Below are positions 35,212-44,763 of a stretch of DNA of 64,000 bases, in pieces. A program made the translations under genes and the position numbers. The first letter of the stretch is position 1; each line of letters opens with the position of its first letter. The notes beneath the pieces were generated by a model. That model was not told where the DNA came from and searched no databases. It saw nothing but the letters and a program-made list of their open reading frames with translations. The stretch covers positions 868,001 to 932,000 of the forward strand of contig NC_019908.1 of NCBI RefSeq assembly GCF_000325665.1, in the 5' to 3' direction. Source of the stretch: Brachyspira pilosicoli P43/6/78. GTDB taxonomy: Bacteria > Spirochaetota > Brachyspiria > Brachyspirales > Brachyspiraceae.

Positions 35212-36366
35212 ATGAAAAAAAGAGTTCTCATACTTGGTGCCACCGGTTCTATAGGAGTAAACACTTGCTCTGTAATAGAACATTTTTATAATGACTTTGA
35301 AATAGTAGGAATTACTACAAATACTAAAATTGATGTTTTAAAAGAAGAATGCATTAAATTCAAGCCAAAATATGTGCATATATCTTCTAAAGAAGCATTA
35401 GATAATTTTAAAAATTTTAATATAGATGTTAATATTCATGAAGGAAGCATAGCTGATTTTGTAAAAGATATTGATTTTGATATACTAGTAAATGCTTTAG
35501 TAGGATATTCTGGTTTTCTTCCAACAATAGAAGCAATAAAAAAATCTAAAGTTGTAGCATTAGCAAATAAAGAAACATTAGTTGTAGGCGGAGATATAAT
35601 TAATGATTTATTAAAAAAACATAATGCTAAATTAGTACCAATAGACAGCGAACATTCTGCAATTTTTCAAATATTAAATCATTTTAAAAATGTACCAATA
35701 TCAAAAGTAATAATAACAGCATCAGGAGGACCTTTCTTTAGAACTCCAAAAGAAGAGTTAAAAAATGTTACAGTAGAAATGGCATTAAAACACCCAACTT
35801 GGAATATGGGCGGAAAAATTACAATAGACAGTGCCACTATGATGAACAAAGGTTTTGAAGTAATAGAAGCTCATCATTTATTTAATTTGGATTATGACAA
35901 AATAGAAACTATAATACACCCTCAAAGTTTAATACATTCTATGGTTGAGTTTGTAGACGGAGAGATATATGCTCAAATTGGAAAGAATGATATGCGTCTT
36001 CCTATACAGCATGCCCTCACCTACCCAGAAGTAAGAACAACACCATTTGAAAAATTAAAGCTTTATGAACATAGCGAGATTAATTTTTATAAGATGGATT
36101 TTGATAAGTTTATTATGCTTAAACTTGCATATGAATGCGGTAAGAAAGGCGGACTATATCCTTGTATATTAAATGCTGCTAATGAAGTATGTGTGTATTC
36201 ATTTTTAGAGAAAAAAATATCATTTACTGAAATATTTGATATAGTAGAAAAAATGGTAAAAATAAATGTTGATCACATACCGCTTACTGTAGAAAATATT
36301 ATAAAAATAGACAATGAAACTAGAAAAGAAACTTTAAAATTAATAGAAACTATAAAACAAATGTGA
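35212..36366 (+). CDS. dxr: 1-deoxy-D-xylulose-5-phosphate reductoisomerase
   Basis: Second step of the MEP (non-mevalonate) isoprenoid pathway, converting DXP to MEP with NADPH. The 384 residues show the NADPH-binding RVLILGATGSIGVNT, ALANKETLVVGG, PIDSEHSAIFQ (metal and substrate), TASGGPFF, HPTWNMGGKITIDSATMMNKGFEVIEAHHLF and PIQHALTYPE. All catalytic residues are present. AAGGA lies upstream. In many bacteria dxr is beside rseP or uppS-cdsA; here a DUF815 ATPase follows directly, its start overlapping or within 9 bases of this stop. Confidence 0.97.
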   Translation: MKKRVLILGATGSIGVNTCSVIEHFYNDFEIVGITTNTKIDVLKEECIKFKPKYVHISSKEALDNFKNFNIDVNIHEGSIADFVKDIDFDILVNALVGYSGFLPTIEAIKKSKVVALANKETLVVGGDIINDLLKKHNAKLVPIDSEHSAIFQILNHFKNVPISKVIITASGGPFFRTPKEELKNVTVEMALKHPTWNMGGKITIDSATMMNKGFEVIEAHHLFNLDYDKIETIIHPQSLIHSMVEFVDGEIYAQIGKNDMRLPIQHALTYPEVRTTPFEKLKLYEHSEINFYKMDFDKFIMLKLAYECGKKGGLYPCILNAANEVCVYSFLEKKISFTEIFDIVEKMVKINVDHIPLTVENIIKIDNETRKETLKLIETIKQM

Positions 36367-36374
36367 GAAAAATT

Positions 36375-37535
36375 ATGAAAGAAAAAATAATAATTGGTTT
36401 TTCAAAATTAATAATATTTAGAGAAATACTAAAGACAAAGACAATAAAAAAATTAATAAAGTTATTAAAATATAATTCTAATGATGAAGCAGAAACAACA
36501 TATTTATATTATAATTTTTTAAATGAGCTTTACAATTATAATGATAATATAGGAGATTTTTTATTAGAGTATATATTTAGAGATAACAACATATATATAA
36601 AAAAACTATTATTAAAACAAAATATAAATAAAAATATAGAAAATGCTCTAAAAGAAGAATTAGATTTTTTTAGTTATTTATCTGAAATTAATTTTTCTGA
36701 TATTTATAATAATTTAGCAGAGTTAGAAACAAAAAAAATAGATTTCTATAGTATCTACTCTACTCATATAAAAGAAATAAACAAAAAAGGATACGGCATA
36801 TTTTATAACAGTAATATGTTCACGCTTGATGAAAAAAACAATATCACCAAAGCAAAACATCAAGACAATCAAAATATAAAACAATTATATGGTTATGATA
36901 GAGAAAGAGAGAAAGTAATACAAAATACTAAAATTTTATTAGAAGGCAAAAAAGCTAATAACATACTTCTTTATGGAGATGCTGGTACTGGTAAAAGCAG
37001 CACTATAAAAGCAGTAGCCAATATGTTTAGAGATGAAGGTTTAAGGCTTATTGAAGTTAAAAAAAGCCAATTATCACTTATACCAGATATAATACAAAAA
37101 TTAAGTTTAAGCCCTCTTAAATTTATAATATTTATAGATGATTTAACTTTTTCTTATAATGATGACAGCTTCTCATATTTAAAAGCTGTACTTGAAGGAG
37201 GAGTAAACTCTTTTCCACAGAATATAGTAGTTTATGTTACTTCCAATTATAGACATTTAATAAAAGAAAACTTTAATGACAGAACAGGCGATGATATACA
37301 TGTGGAAGACACTATTCAGCAGATAATGAGTTTAACAAACAGATTTGGTATAGTTATAACCTTCCAAAGACCGGATAGGGATTTATTTATAGATATAGTA
37401 TTATCTTACGCTAAAGATAACAATATACAAATAAACAAAGAAGAGCTTATAAAACAAGCCGAAAGCTACGCCATAAGAAGTGCTGGAAGAAGCCCAAGAG
37501 TAGCAAAGCAATTTATAGAAACATTAATATTATAA
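36375..37535 (+). CDS. DUF815 family AAA ATPase
   Basis: ATP-binding protein of the DUF815 AAA+ family, function unknown. The N-terminal about 160 residues are helical and family-specific. The ATPase core follows: YGYDREREKVIQNTKILLEG, Walker A LLYGDAGTGKSS, Walker B LKFIIFIDDLTF, VYVTSNYRHLI (sensor 1) and a C-terminal lid with GRSPRVAKQF. I chose the ATG at 36375; a GTG at 36363 overlapping the dxr stop would add four residues (MRKI). It is coupled to dxr. The next gene is convergent, the two stops being only 2 bases apart. Confidence 0.88.
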   Translation: MKEKIIIGFSKLIIFREILKTKTIKKLIKLLKYNSNDEAETTYLYYNFLNELYNYNDNIGDFLLEYIFRDNNIYIKKLLLKQNINKNIENALKEELDFFSYLSEINFSDIYNNLAELETKKIDFYSIYSTHIKEINKKGYGIFYNSNMFTLDEKNNITKAKHQDNQNIKQLYGYDREREKVIQNTKILLEGKKANNILLYGDAGTGKSSTIKAVANMFRDEGLRLIEVKKSQLSLIPDIIQKLSLSPLKFIIFIDDLTFSYNDDSFSYLKAVLEGGVNSFPQNIVVYVTSNYRHLIKENFNDRTGDDIHVEDTIQQIMSLTNRFGIVITFQRPDRDLFIDIVLSYAKDNNIQINKEELIKQAESYAIRSAGRSPRVAKQFIETLIL

Positions 37536-37537
37536 AA

Positions 37538-39112
37538 TTATTTTTCTATATATCTGTAAACTTTTAATTTATCATCACCAGCAATGAGTTTAGCATCATT
37601 CGGCAAATTATTTAATATATCATCATAAGGCTTTGATTTGCCTGTAGTTTTTAATCTTATATTTTCTACTTCATAATATATAAAATAAGTTAATTTTGAA
37701 TTATCATCTTTATTCCAATCCAAATTAGGAAAATAAGCTAATCTCATATTACTAAAATAATTATCATCATAAGGTATTATCTTAAATGGCTTTCCTTCAG
37801 CATCTTTAGATATTGCTGTTAATATATTTTTAAATTTTTTCTCTGTATATGGAGCTTCAAATAAATTATAATAACGAGGCATATGCAAAAAACCCATATT
37901 GATGGTATTTAATGTAAGCAATAATATAGAAATTAATAATAATTTATTTTTATCTTTTAAAAGCTCATTAAATAGTATTATTATAGTTATAAAAGAAAAA
38001 GCAAATATACCATATAAATATCTAAATGTACCAGGAGCTGATTTAAATATAAAAAATGTAAAACAAGTAGCTGGTATAAATAGAAGATAAAAAATAAAAA
38101 CCTCTTTTTCAATAATAGATTTACAATTATATAATTTATTTTTTCTTGATTTAATCAAAAATATTATAGAAAATATAAATCCCGCTAAAGAAATAATGGC
38201 AGTAATAGCTAAAAATATCATACCTATAAAAAAAGTGTTTTCATTAAACCAAAAATAGTTTACAGGTGTTGAATTAGTTCCATACAAAACAGAAAGTTCG
38301 TTAGTAGGAAAAATTAATACTGAATAAACTTGAGGCAGCCCCTTAAAATTTGAAGAGCTTTGCATATTAAGCATAAGATTTGTATTAAAAAATCCATTTT
38401 TAATTTCAGAAATCAAATAAGGCAAATATGTTAAAAAAGCAATAAATACCCCAATTAAATGAGCTTTAATATATTTCAATGTTCTTTTGTACCTAATGAT
38501 AAGATAAATAATGGTAGTAGGAACAATAGAAAAAAATACAGCTATATGACCCTGAGCCATTAATGCTTCTAATGGAAAAATAAACATTGCAGATATAAAA
38601 GCTAACTTTTCATCACTATTTGAAACATATTCCGAAAAAACTATCAGTAATATAAAAGAAAGCATCAATGGTATATTAGGATTCCAAAAATCATTAGAAG
38701 AAAATATAACATAACCATTTGTAAGAATTAATGCAGACAAAACCGCACATATATAAAGTGAAAATCTCTTGTACACCCAAAATAAAAACAAAGCAAGTAT
38801 TATAAAACAAAGCATAATATAAATAATTCTAGCACCAACAATAGACTCCCCAGCCAAACTATAACATAATAAATAAATGATATAATAAAATCCGCCTGGT
38901 ATTCTTGCATATGTAGTATTATCCCTAACATCAGAGCTATTCATGAGCCTATTACCTACAACAGGTATAGTTTTAGTTTCATAATACTGTTTCATATCAT
39001 ATAAATGATAAATTGGATCTATATAAATTGCTGTTTTATTGAAAGCATAAAAATGTATAAATATCATAGATGCAAATGATACTGCAATAGATAAAATTAA
39101 TATTTTTTTCAT
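37538..39112 (-). CDS. Polytopic membrane protein, possible GT-C-type glycosyltransferase (paralogue 2)
   Basis: A 524-residue membrane protein with about ten to twelve predicted helices. Its layout resembles GT-C glycosyltransferases (ArnT/PMT type): one N-terminal helix, then a large first extracytoplasmic loop with acidic residues (YIDPIYHLYDMKQYYE, RIPGGFYY), later helices, and a C-terminal soluble domain from about residue 420. It is clearly homologous over its full length to the gene just upstream (shared [24 protein letters not shown] and YGT). Function is inference only. It is the last gene of the opp operon and lies 24 bases after its paralogue. Confidence 0.65.
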   Translation of the reverse strand: MKKILILSIAVSFASMIFIHFYAFNKTAIYIDPIYHLYDMKQYYETKTIPVVGNRLMNSSDVRDNTTYARIPGGFYYIIYLLCYSLAGESIVGARIIYIMLCFIILALFLFWVYKRFSLYICAVLSALILTNGYVIFSSNDFWNPNIPLMLSFILLIVFSEYVSNSDEKLAFISAMFIFPLEALMAQGHIAVFFSIVPTTIIYLIIRYKRTLKYIKAHLIGVFIAFLTYLPYLISEIKNGFFNTNLMLNMQSSSNFKGLPQVYSVLIFPTNELSVLYGTNSTPVNYFWFNENTFFIGMIFLAITAIISLAGFIFSIIFLIKSRKNKLYNCKSIIEKEVFIFYLLFIPATCFTFFIFKSAPGTFRYLYGIFAFSFITIIILFNELLKDKNKLLLISILLLTLNTINMGFLHMPRYYNLFEAPYTEKKFKNILTAISKDAEGKPFKIIPYDDNYFSNMRLAYFPNLDWNKDDNSKLTYFIYYEVENIRLKTTGKSKPYDDILNNLPNDAKLIAGDDKLKVYRYIEK

Positions 39113-39136
39113 ACAATCACCATATAATTAACTATT

Positions 39137-40742
39137 TTAATTTGATTTATATAAATATAATAAACTATTATTTGTAATTAATCTAGATGTTTCTTTTATG
39201 TTATTTATATAATTACTTGCATATTGAGAATTTAGATTCCAAAAATATTGTTTATTTATTATAGTTAAAATATTTGAAGAGCTTGAATTCTCATTAAAAA
39301 CAAACTCTGGAAATAATATCTTTGCAAAATCATTATAAAATCCATCAGTTACAGGGTCAAAAGGTCTTACAATTTTTACTCCATCACTATATTCAAGTTC
39401 ACTTATTGATTTTGTAATAAGTTTAACAGATTCCATATCCATAGGCTTTTCATAATTATTTATATAAGTAATTAATTGAATAGATATTACAAATATATTA
39501 ATTATTAACATAGAATATATTATATATAAAAATTTATTATTATTTTTCATTGAAAACTGAATAAAAAATAGTATTATTGGTATATAAGATAATGCAAAAA
39601 TAGAATATAAATAATGTACAACAGCTATTTTTCCTCCAGCAAGCAAATTAATTATTATAGTAATTGGAATAAATAATAAAAATATAGTAAACATTTCCAA
39701 AATATTTTTTTCATTATTAGATTGAGCAACATATTTTTTATTAAAATAAAAATATAAAGCCCTGCAAAAGCAAGCAAACGAGAAAATAACACTAATAAAT
39801 AAGAATGATATTCCTAGAATTTTAAAAGGATATAATTTCCAAAAATTAATAATAGCATCTATCTTAGTTCCGTACAAAAATGACATTTCATTTGTGGGAA
39901 ATAAAAATATAAAATGTATTTGAGGAAATGTGAATTTGCCAAGACTTTCCTTTAATGTAAAAATCATATTTAAATTATTAAAATTATTTTGAAGCTCTGA
40001 AATCAAATATGGCAAATATAATAGAAAAGATATAAATACACCTAAACTAAAAAATTTAAAATATTTCAAAGTTCTTTTATACCTAATAATCAAATATATT
40101 ATTAATGTTGGTATAGCAGAAAAAAAAGTAAAAAAAATGACCTTGAGCTATTACAGCAAGTATTGGAAAAAGAAATACAGCAGAAATTCTTACTATAATT
40201 TTTCTTTTATCATCTTCTTCATTTTTATCTATATATTCAAACAAAAATATAAAAAATATAAAACTAAATATTAATGATAAACTAGGATTCCAAAAATTAA
40301 CTATAGAAAGTATAAAATATCCATTACATAAAATTAAAGGACTAATAAAAGCTACACTAATAAGTCCAAATTTTTTATAAAACCAAAATAGAAATATTGA
40401 TATTATTATTAAATTAAATATGAGATTAATGATTTTAGCACCTAATAATTTTTCACCAGATAGCTTATAAAATAATGTATAAAATATATAATAAGCCCCT
40501 CCTGGCACTCTTGGAGTTGTATATTCTTCATCTATAACCTTGCTTGCAATAAATCTTGCACTTGTAGTTGGAACTTTATTGCTTTTATACCATTTATTCA
40601 TATCATAGAAATGCTGAAGCTGGTCTATATTAAATGCCCTTCTTGGCATAATATAAGAAGATAAAAATATATTTATAATAATAGATAATAAAATTAAAAT
40701 TATAAATTTACTATTTTTTTTCATAAAAGTATTTATTTTCAT
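39137..40742 (-). CDS. Polytopic membrane protein, possible GT-C-type glycosyltransferase (paralogue 1), frame broken by one extra base
   Basis: Paralogue of the gene at 37538. The first part (40742 to about 40130) has an N-terminal helix, [34 protein letters not shown] and several helices. The frame runs out after [12 protein letters not shown]. The second part resumes with [20 protein letters not shown]. The break lies in two A8 runs (40120-40127 and 40130-40137); removing one base gives 534 residues matching the 524-residue paralogue. The ATG at 40742 overlaps the oppF stop (ATGA), so it is translationally coupled to opp. The longer reading from 40754 starts at TTG. Confidence 0.65.
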
Positions 40743-41702
40743 ACTAAATGGCAAGCACAGTAATGCCCGCTTTCTACTTCTCTAAACTCTGGAGCTTTCT
40801 CAGCACAAATAGCCTGAGCCTTAGGACATCTAGTTCTAAACTTACAGCCTGAAGGAGGATTGATTGGAGAAGGTATCTCCCCAGAAAGTATTATACGCTG
40901 TTTAGTTTTTGCTATAGAAGGTTCTGATATTGGTATAGCAGAAATTAAAGACTGAGTATAAGGGTGAAGCGATTTTGTATATAATGATTCACTGTCTGTA
41001 AGCTCAACAATATTACCCAAATACATAACAGCTATTCTTTTAGATATTTGACGCACCACTGCTAAATCATGAGCAATAAACAAATAAGTAAGCTTCATAT
41101 CCTGCTGCATATCATAAAGCATATTTATAATCTGAGCCTGAATAGAAACATCTAAAGCAGATACAGGTTCATCGCAAACTATAAACTCAGGGTCAACAGC
41201 CAAAGCACGAGCTATACCTATACGCTGTCTTTGCCCGCCGGAAAACTCATGCGGATATCTTTGTGCCTGCTCAGCATTAAGCCCAACAAGTTTAAGAAGA
41301 TTTATTACTTTCTCTCTTCTTTCTATTTTTTGTAGAATAAAGTTTATGTACATCAAGAGCTTCCCCTATTATATCTTCAACAGTCATACGAGGATTAAGT
41401 GAAGCATAAGGGTCTTGGAAAATAATTTGCATTCTTTTAGCATACTGTCTGTAATTATTTTCATTAACTTCTTCTCCATCAAAAAATATTTTACCGCTTG
41501 TAGGTTTATATAAATGAAGCAAAGTTCTTCCAAGTGTAGTTTTTCCGCTTCCGGATTCTCCTACAAGTCCAAAAGTTTCACCCTTATTTATTGTAAAAGA
41601 TACTCCATCAACGGCCTTTACTGTTTGTATATTTCTTCCAAACAAACCGCCCTTTATTTTAAAATGTTGTTTTAAGTCTTGTATTTCTATTAAAGGTGCC
41701 AT
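40739..41702 (-). CDS. oppF: Oligopeptide ABC transporter ATP-binding protein OppF, frame broken by one extra base
   Basis: Second ATPase of the oligopeptide importer. The N-terminal piece has [15 protein letters not shown] (Walker A) and [17 protein letters not shown] (Q-loop). The C-terminal piece has [30 protein letters not shown] (signature), [16 protein letters not shown] (Walker B) and the Cys-rich [14 protein letters not shown] oligopeptide tail. The break is in the T6 run (minus-strand A6) at 41326-41331: with five A's the sequence reads [16 protein letters not shown], giving 320 residues, the usual length. Last of oppBCDF; its stop overlaps the next gene's ATG. Confidence 0.93.
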
Positions 41703-41726
41703 AATTTTTCCTTTTATTTTCTATAA

Positions 41727-42699
41727 TTAATTAGGCATTTGATGAAGCCAGCAAGCAGAAAAATGCCCTTTTTCAAACTCAGTTCTAGGAGGTTTATTAT
41801 CTATACAAACCTTCATACATTCTTCGCATCTTGTGCTAAAAGGACAGCCTGCCTTCATATTAAGCAAATCTATAGGAGTTCCTTCTATAGGTATAAGTCT
41901 GTCTTGCTTTATATCAATACGAGGTAAAGATTTAAGAAGTCCCAAAGTATAAGGGTGTTTAGGTCTTTCAAATATATCAAATACAGTACCTCTCTCTACT
42001 ATACCGCCTCCATACATTACTATAATATCATCAGCCATATCAGCAACAATTCCAAAGTCATGTGTAATAAGAATAACAGCCATTTGTATTTTTTTCTGTA
42101 TATCTTTGATAAGCTCAAGTATCTGTGCCTGTATGGTAACATCAAGTGCAGTTGTAGGCTCATCGGCAATAAGTATTTTAGGGTCTCCTGCAAGAGCCAT
42201 AGCTATCATTATACGCTGACGCATACCGCCTGAAAGCTCATGCGGATATTGTTTTATTCTTCTTCTTGGTTCATTAATACCAACCAATGTTAAAAGCTCT
42301 ACTATTCTCTCTATCGCATCTGTTGTGCTTATTTTTTTATGAGTAGTTAAAGCTTCCATAAGCTGATTGCCTATAGTGTATACAGGATTTAAACAAGTCA
42401 TGGGGTCTTGGAAAATCATCGATATAGAATCACCCCTTATTTTTCTTTTTTTCATGCTCTGAAAGTTTAATCAAATCAGTACCTTCAAAAAGTATCTCTC
42501 CATTAATAATCTTACCCGGCTCTTCAATAAGCCCCATAATAGAATAAGCAGAAACACTTTTGCCGCTTCCAGACTCCCCTACTATTCCCAACACTTTAGA
42601 TTTATCTAATTTATAAGAAATATTATTAACAGCCTTAACTTCCCCAAGCGGTGTAAAAAAAGATACGCTTAAATTTTTAACTTCTAATAAACTTTCCAT
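41727..42699 (-). CDS. oppD: Oligopeptide ABC transporter ATP-binding protein OppD, frame broken by one extra base
   Basis: First ATPase of the oligopeptide importer. The N-terminal piece (MESLLEVKNLSVSF ... [20 protein letters not shown]) holds Walker A. The C-terminal piece has SMIFQDPMTCLNPVYTIG, PHELSGGMRQRIMIAMALAGDPKILIADEPTTALDVTIQ and the C-terminal CPFSTRCEECMKVC. The break is at the A7 run (T7 on plus, 42446-42452): with six A's it reads SEHEKRKIRGDSISMIF and yields 323 residues. It lies 24 bases before oppF and 27 after oppC. Confidence 0.93.
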
Positions 42700-42726
42700 T
42701 AAATACCACCTTTATTTAATAGCTCT

Positions 42727-43710
42727 TTATCTGTTTTTCATTCTAGGGTCTAAAGCATCTCTAAGTCCATCACCCACCAAATTAAAACAAAGTATTATTA
42801 TACTTATTAAAGCAGCAGGAAAAAGCAGCTGATAAGGATAAGAATAAACCCCGCTAACAGCATTTGAAGTTAAAGAGCCAAGCGAAACCATAGGAGCACT
42901 TACACCCAAACCTAAGAAACTTAAAAAAGCCTCAACAAATATAGCATTAGGTATTTGAACCATAGCTGATACTATTATAGCACCCATAGCATTAGGTATT
43001 AAATGCTTAAAAATTATTCTGCTATGCGGAGTACCCAAAGCCCTAGCAGCAGTTACAAACTCCTGATTTTTTAATGCTAAAATTTGTCCCCTAGTCATTC
43101 TAGCCATATTAGTCCAATAAAGCAAAGATATAACTATAAATATACTAAAAAGTCCAGGTCCCAAAAGACCAATACCTCTTAAAGATTCGCTTTGTAAGAA
43201 TAATTTATCCATAGGAGCTTTAAGCACTACAGATAATAATACAACAATTAAAAGCGTAGGCACAGCACTGATAATATCTACTATACGCATCATAATATTA
43301 TCAAGCATACCGCCAAAATATCCAGATATAGAACCATAAACTATACCTATTATTACAACCAAAGTAGCAGAAACAATACCTATTAAAAGAGATATTCTAG
43401 CCCCTATCATACAGCGTACAAGTAAGTCCCTTCCCAAAGTATCTGTACCAAATGGGTGTTCTAATGTAGGCAAACTATTTTCTACGCCTCTGTTTATCTG
43501 TGCATATTCATATTCTGATACTATAGGTATAAATATAGAAAGAAGAGTAATAATACCTATTATTATAATAGAAACTAAAGCTACTTTATTTTTTTTGAAT
43601 CTTCTATATGCATCCTGCCAATAAGTTACACTCTCTCTTTTTACCTCTGCAGCAGCTTTTTCTTCTTCGCTTGCCTTTACAAATAACGATTTATCTAAAC
43701 TATTTTCCAT
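42727..43710 (-). CDS. oppC: Oligopeptide ABC transporter permease OppC
   Basis: Inner-membrane permease of the oligopeptide/dipeptide importer (327 aa). An N-terminal cytoplasmic extension (QDAYRRFKKNKVALVS) leads to a first helix, then HPFGTDTLGRDLLVRCMIGARISL, five more helices and the EAA loop AARALGTPHSRIIFKHLIPNAMGAI. It ends in GDGLRDALDPRMKNR, a classic OppC finish. It lies 17 bases downstream of oppB. No substrate-binding protein gene (oppA) is in the operon. Confidence 0.95.
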   Translation of the reverse strand: MENSLDKSLFVKASEEEKAAAEVKRESVTYWQDAYRRFKKNKVALVSIIIIGIITLLSIFIPIVSEYEYAQINRGVENSLPTLEHPFGTDTLGRDLLVRCMIGARISLLIGIVSATLVVIIGIVYGSISGYFGGMLDNIMMRIVDIISAVPTLLIVVLLSVVLKAPMDKLFLQSESLRGIGLLGPGLFSIFIVISLLYWTNMARMTRGQILALKNQEFVTAARALGTPHSRIIFKHLIPNAMGAIIVSAMVQIPNAIFVEAFLSFLGLGVSAPMVSLGSLTSNAVSGVYSYPYQLLFPAALISIIILCFNLVGDGLRDALDPRMKNR

Positions 43711-43727
43711 TTTGTTATTCCTTAATA

Positions 43728-44648
43728 TTAATCTTGAATCTTTATTCTAGGGTCTATAATACCATAAGATAAATCAACTAAGAAATTCATCGCTATTAAG
43801 AAAGCACCATAAAATATAGTAACTCCTAATATTGTAGGATAATCTCTTTGAGTAATGCTTTCAACAAAGTATCTTCCAAGACCAGGTATATTAAAAATCT
43901 TCTCCACAACAAAAGAACCAGTAAGTATAGCAGCAGCAAGAGGTCCTATGTATGTAACAATTGGTATAATAGCATTTCTTAAAGCATGCTTAAATATAAT
44001 AATACTTCTTGATATACCCTTTGCCCTAGCTGTTTTTATATAATCTTGGTGAATAACATCAAGCATAGAACTTCTCATAAGCCTAGCCATAAAACTAAGT
44101 GAACTAAATGATAAAGCAAAACCAGGCATTAAATATTGCTTAAAAGAATCAAAACCATAAGCAGGAAGTATTTTTAATTTTACAGAAAAAATAATTATAG
44201 AAACAGTAGCAACAACAAAACTAGGAACCGCTATCCCCAAAGTAGCTGCCACCATAACTGCCCTATCTATCGCTTTACCCTGTCTAAGAGCAGCAATAAT
44301 TCCAAACAAAACGCCTATAGTAGTTGATATAAACATACTAAATATTCCAAGCCTAAAAGACACAGGAAAAGCTCTCACTATAGTACCAGATACAGATTGA
44401 CCTATTTTAGTGAGAGAAGTACCTAAATCTCCTTTAATTGCATTTTTTAGATAGTTTGCATATTGAACAACAAGGGGCTTATCTAAACCATATTTTTTAT
44501 TTAAATTCTCCAAAGCAACTTTACTAAGCGGCTTCTCTCCAACAAATGGTCCCCCCGGTACCGTATGCATTAAGAAAAAAGTGATAGTTACTATAACAAA
44601 CAAAGTTAAAACTGATATAAACAGTCTCTTCAAAACATAATCAAGCAT
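43728..44648 (-). CDS. oppB: Oligopeptide ABC transporter permease OppB
   Basis: First permease of the oligopeptide importer (306 aa). It starts MLDYVLKRLFISVLTLFVIVT, with the conserved MHTVPGGPF and NLNKKYGLDKPLVVQY, six helices, and the EAA loop TARAKGISRSIIIFKHALRNAIIPI. It ends VDLSYGIIDPRIK. It heads a minus-strand operon oppB-oppC-oppD-oppF followed by two membrane paralogues. A GGGG-rich site lies before the ATG. The 115 bases upstream are AT-rich and should contain the operon promoter. Confidence 0.95.
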   Translation of the reverse strand: MLDYVLKRLFISVLTLFVIVTITFFLMHTVPGGPFVGEKPLSKVALENLNKKYGLDKPLVVQYANYLKNAIKGDLGTSLTKIGQSVSGTIVRAFPVSFRLGIFSMFISTTIGVLFGIIAALRQGKAIDRAVMVAATLGIAVPSFVVATVSIIIFSVKLKILPAYGFDSFKQYLMPGFALSFSSLSFMARLMRSSMLDVIHQDYIKTARAKGISRSIIIFKHALRNAIIPIVTYIGPLAAAILTGSFVVEKIFNIPGLGRYFVESITQRDYPTILGVTIFYGAFLIAMNFLVDLSYGIIDPRIKIQD

Positions 44649-44763
44649 AAAATATACCCCGAAATTAATAATTAATTATACAATTATTAAAGATATTCAA
44701 TTATATAATAAAAATATTCTTTCGTCAATTATAAAAACTGAATAAAATTACATGTAAAAAGCG

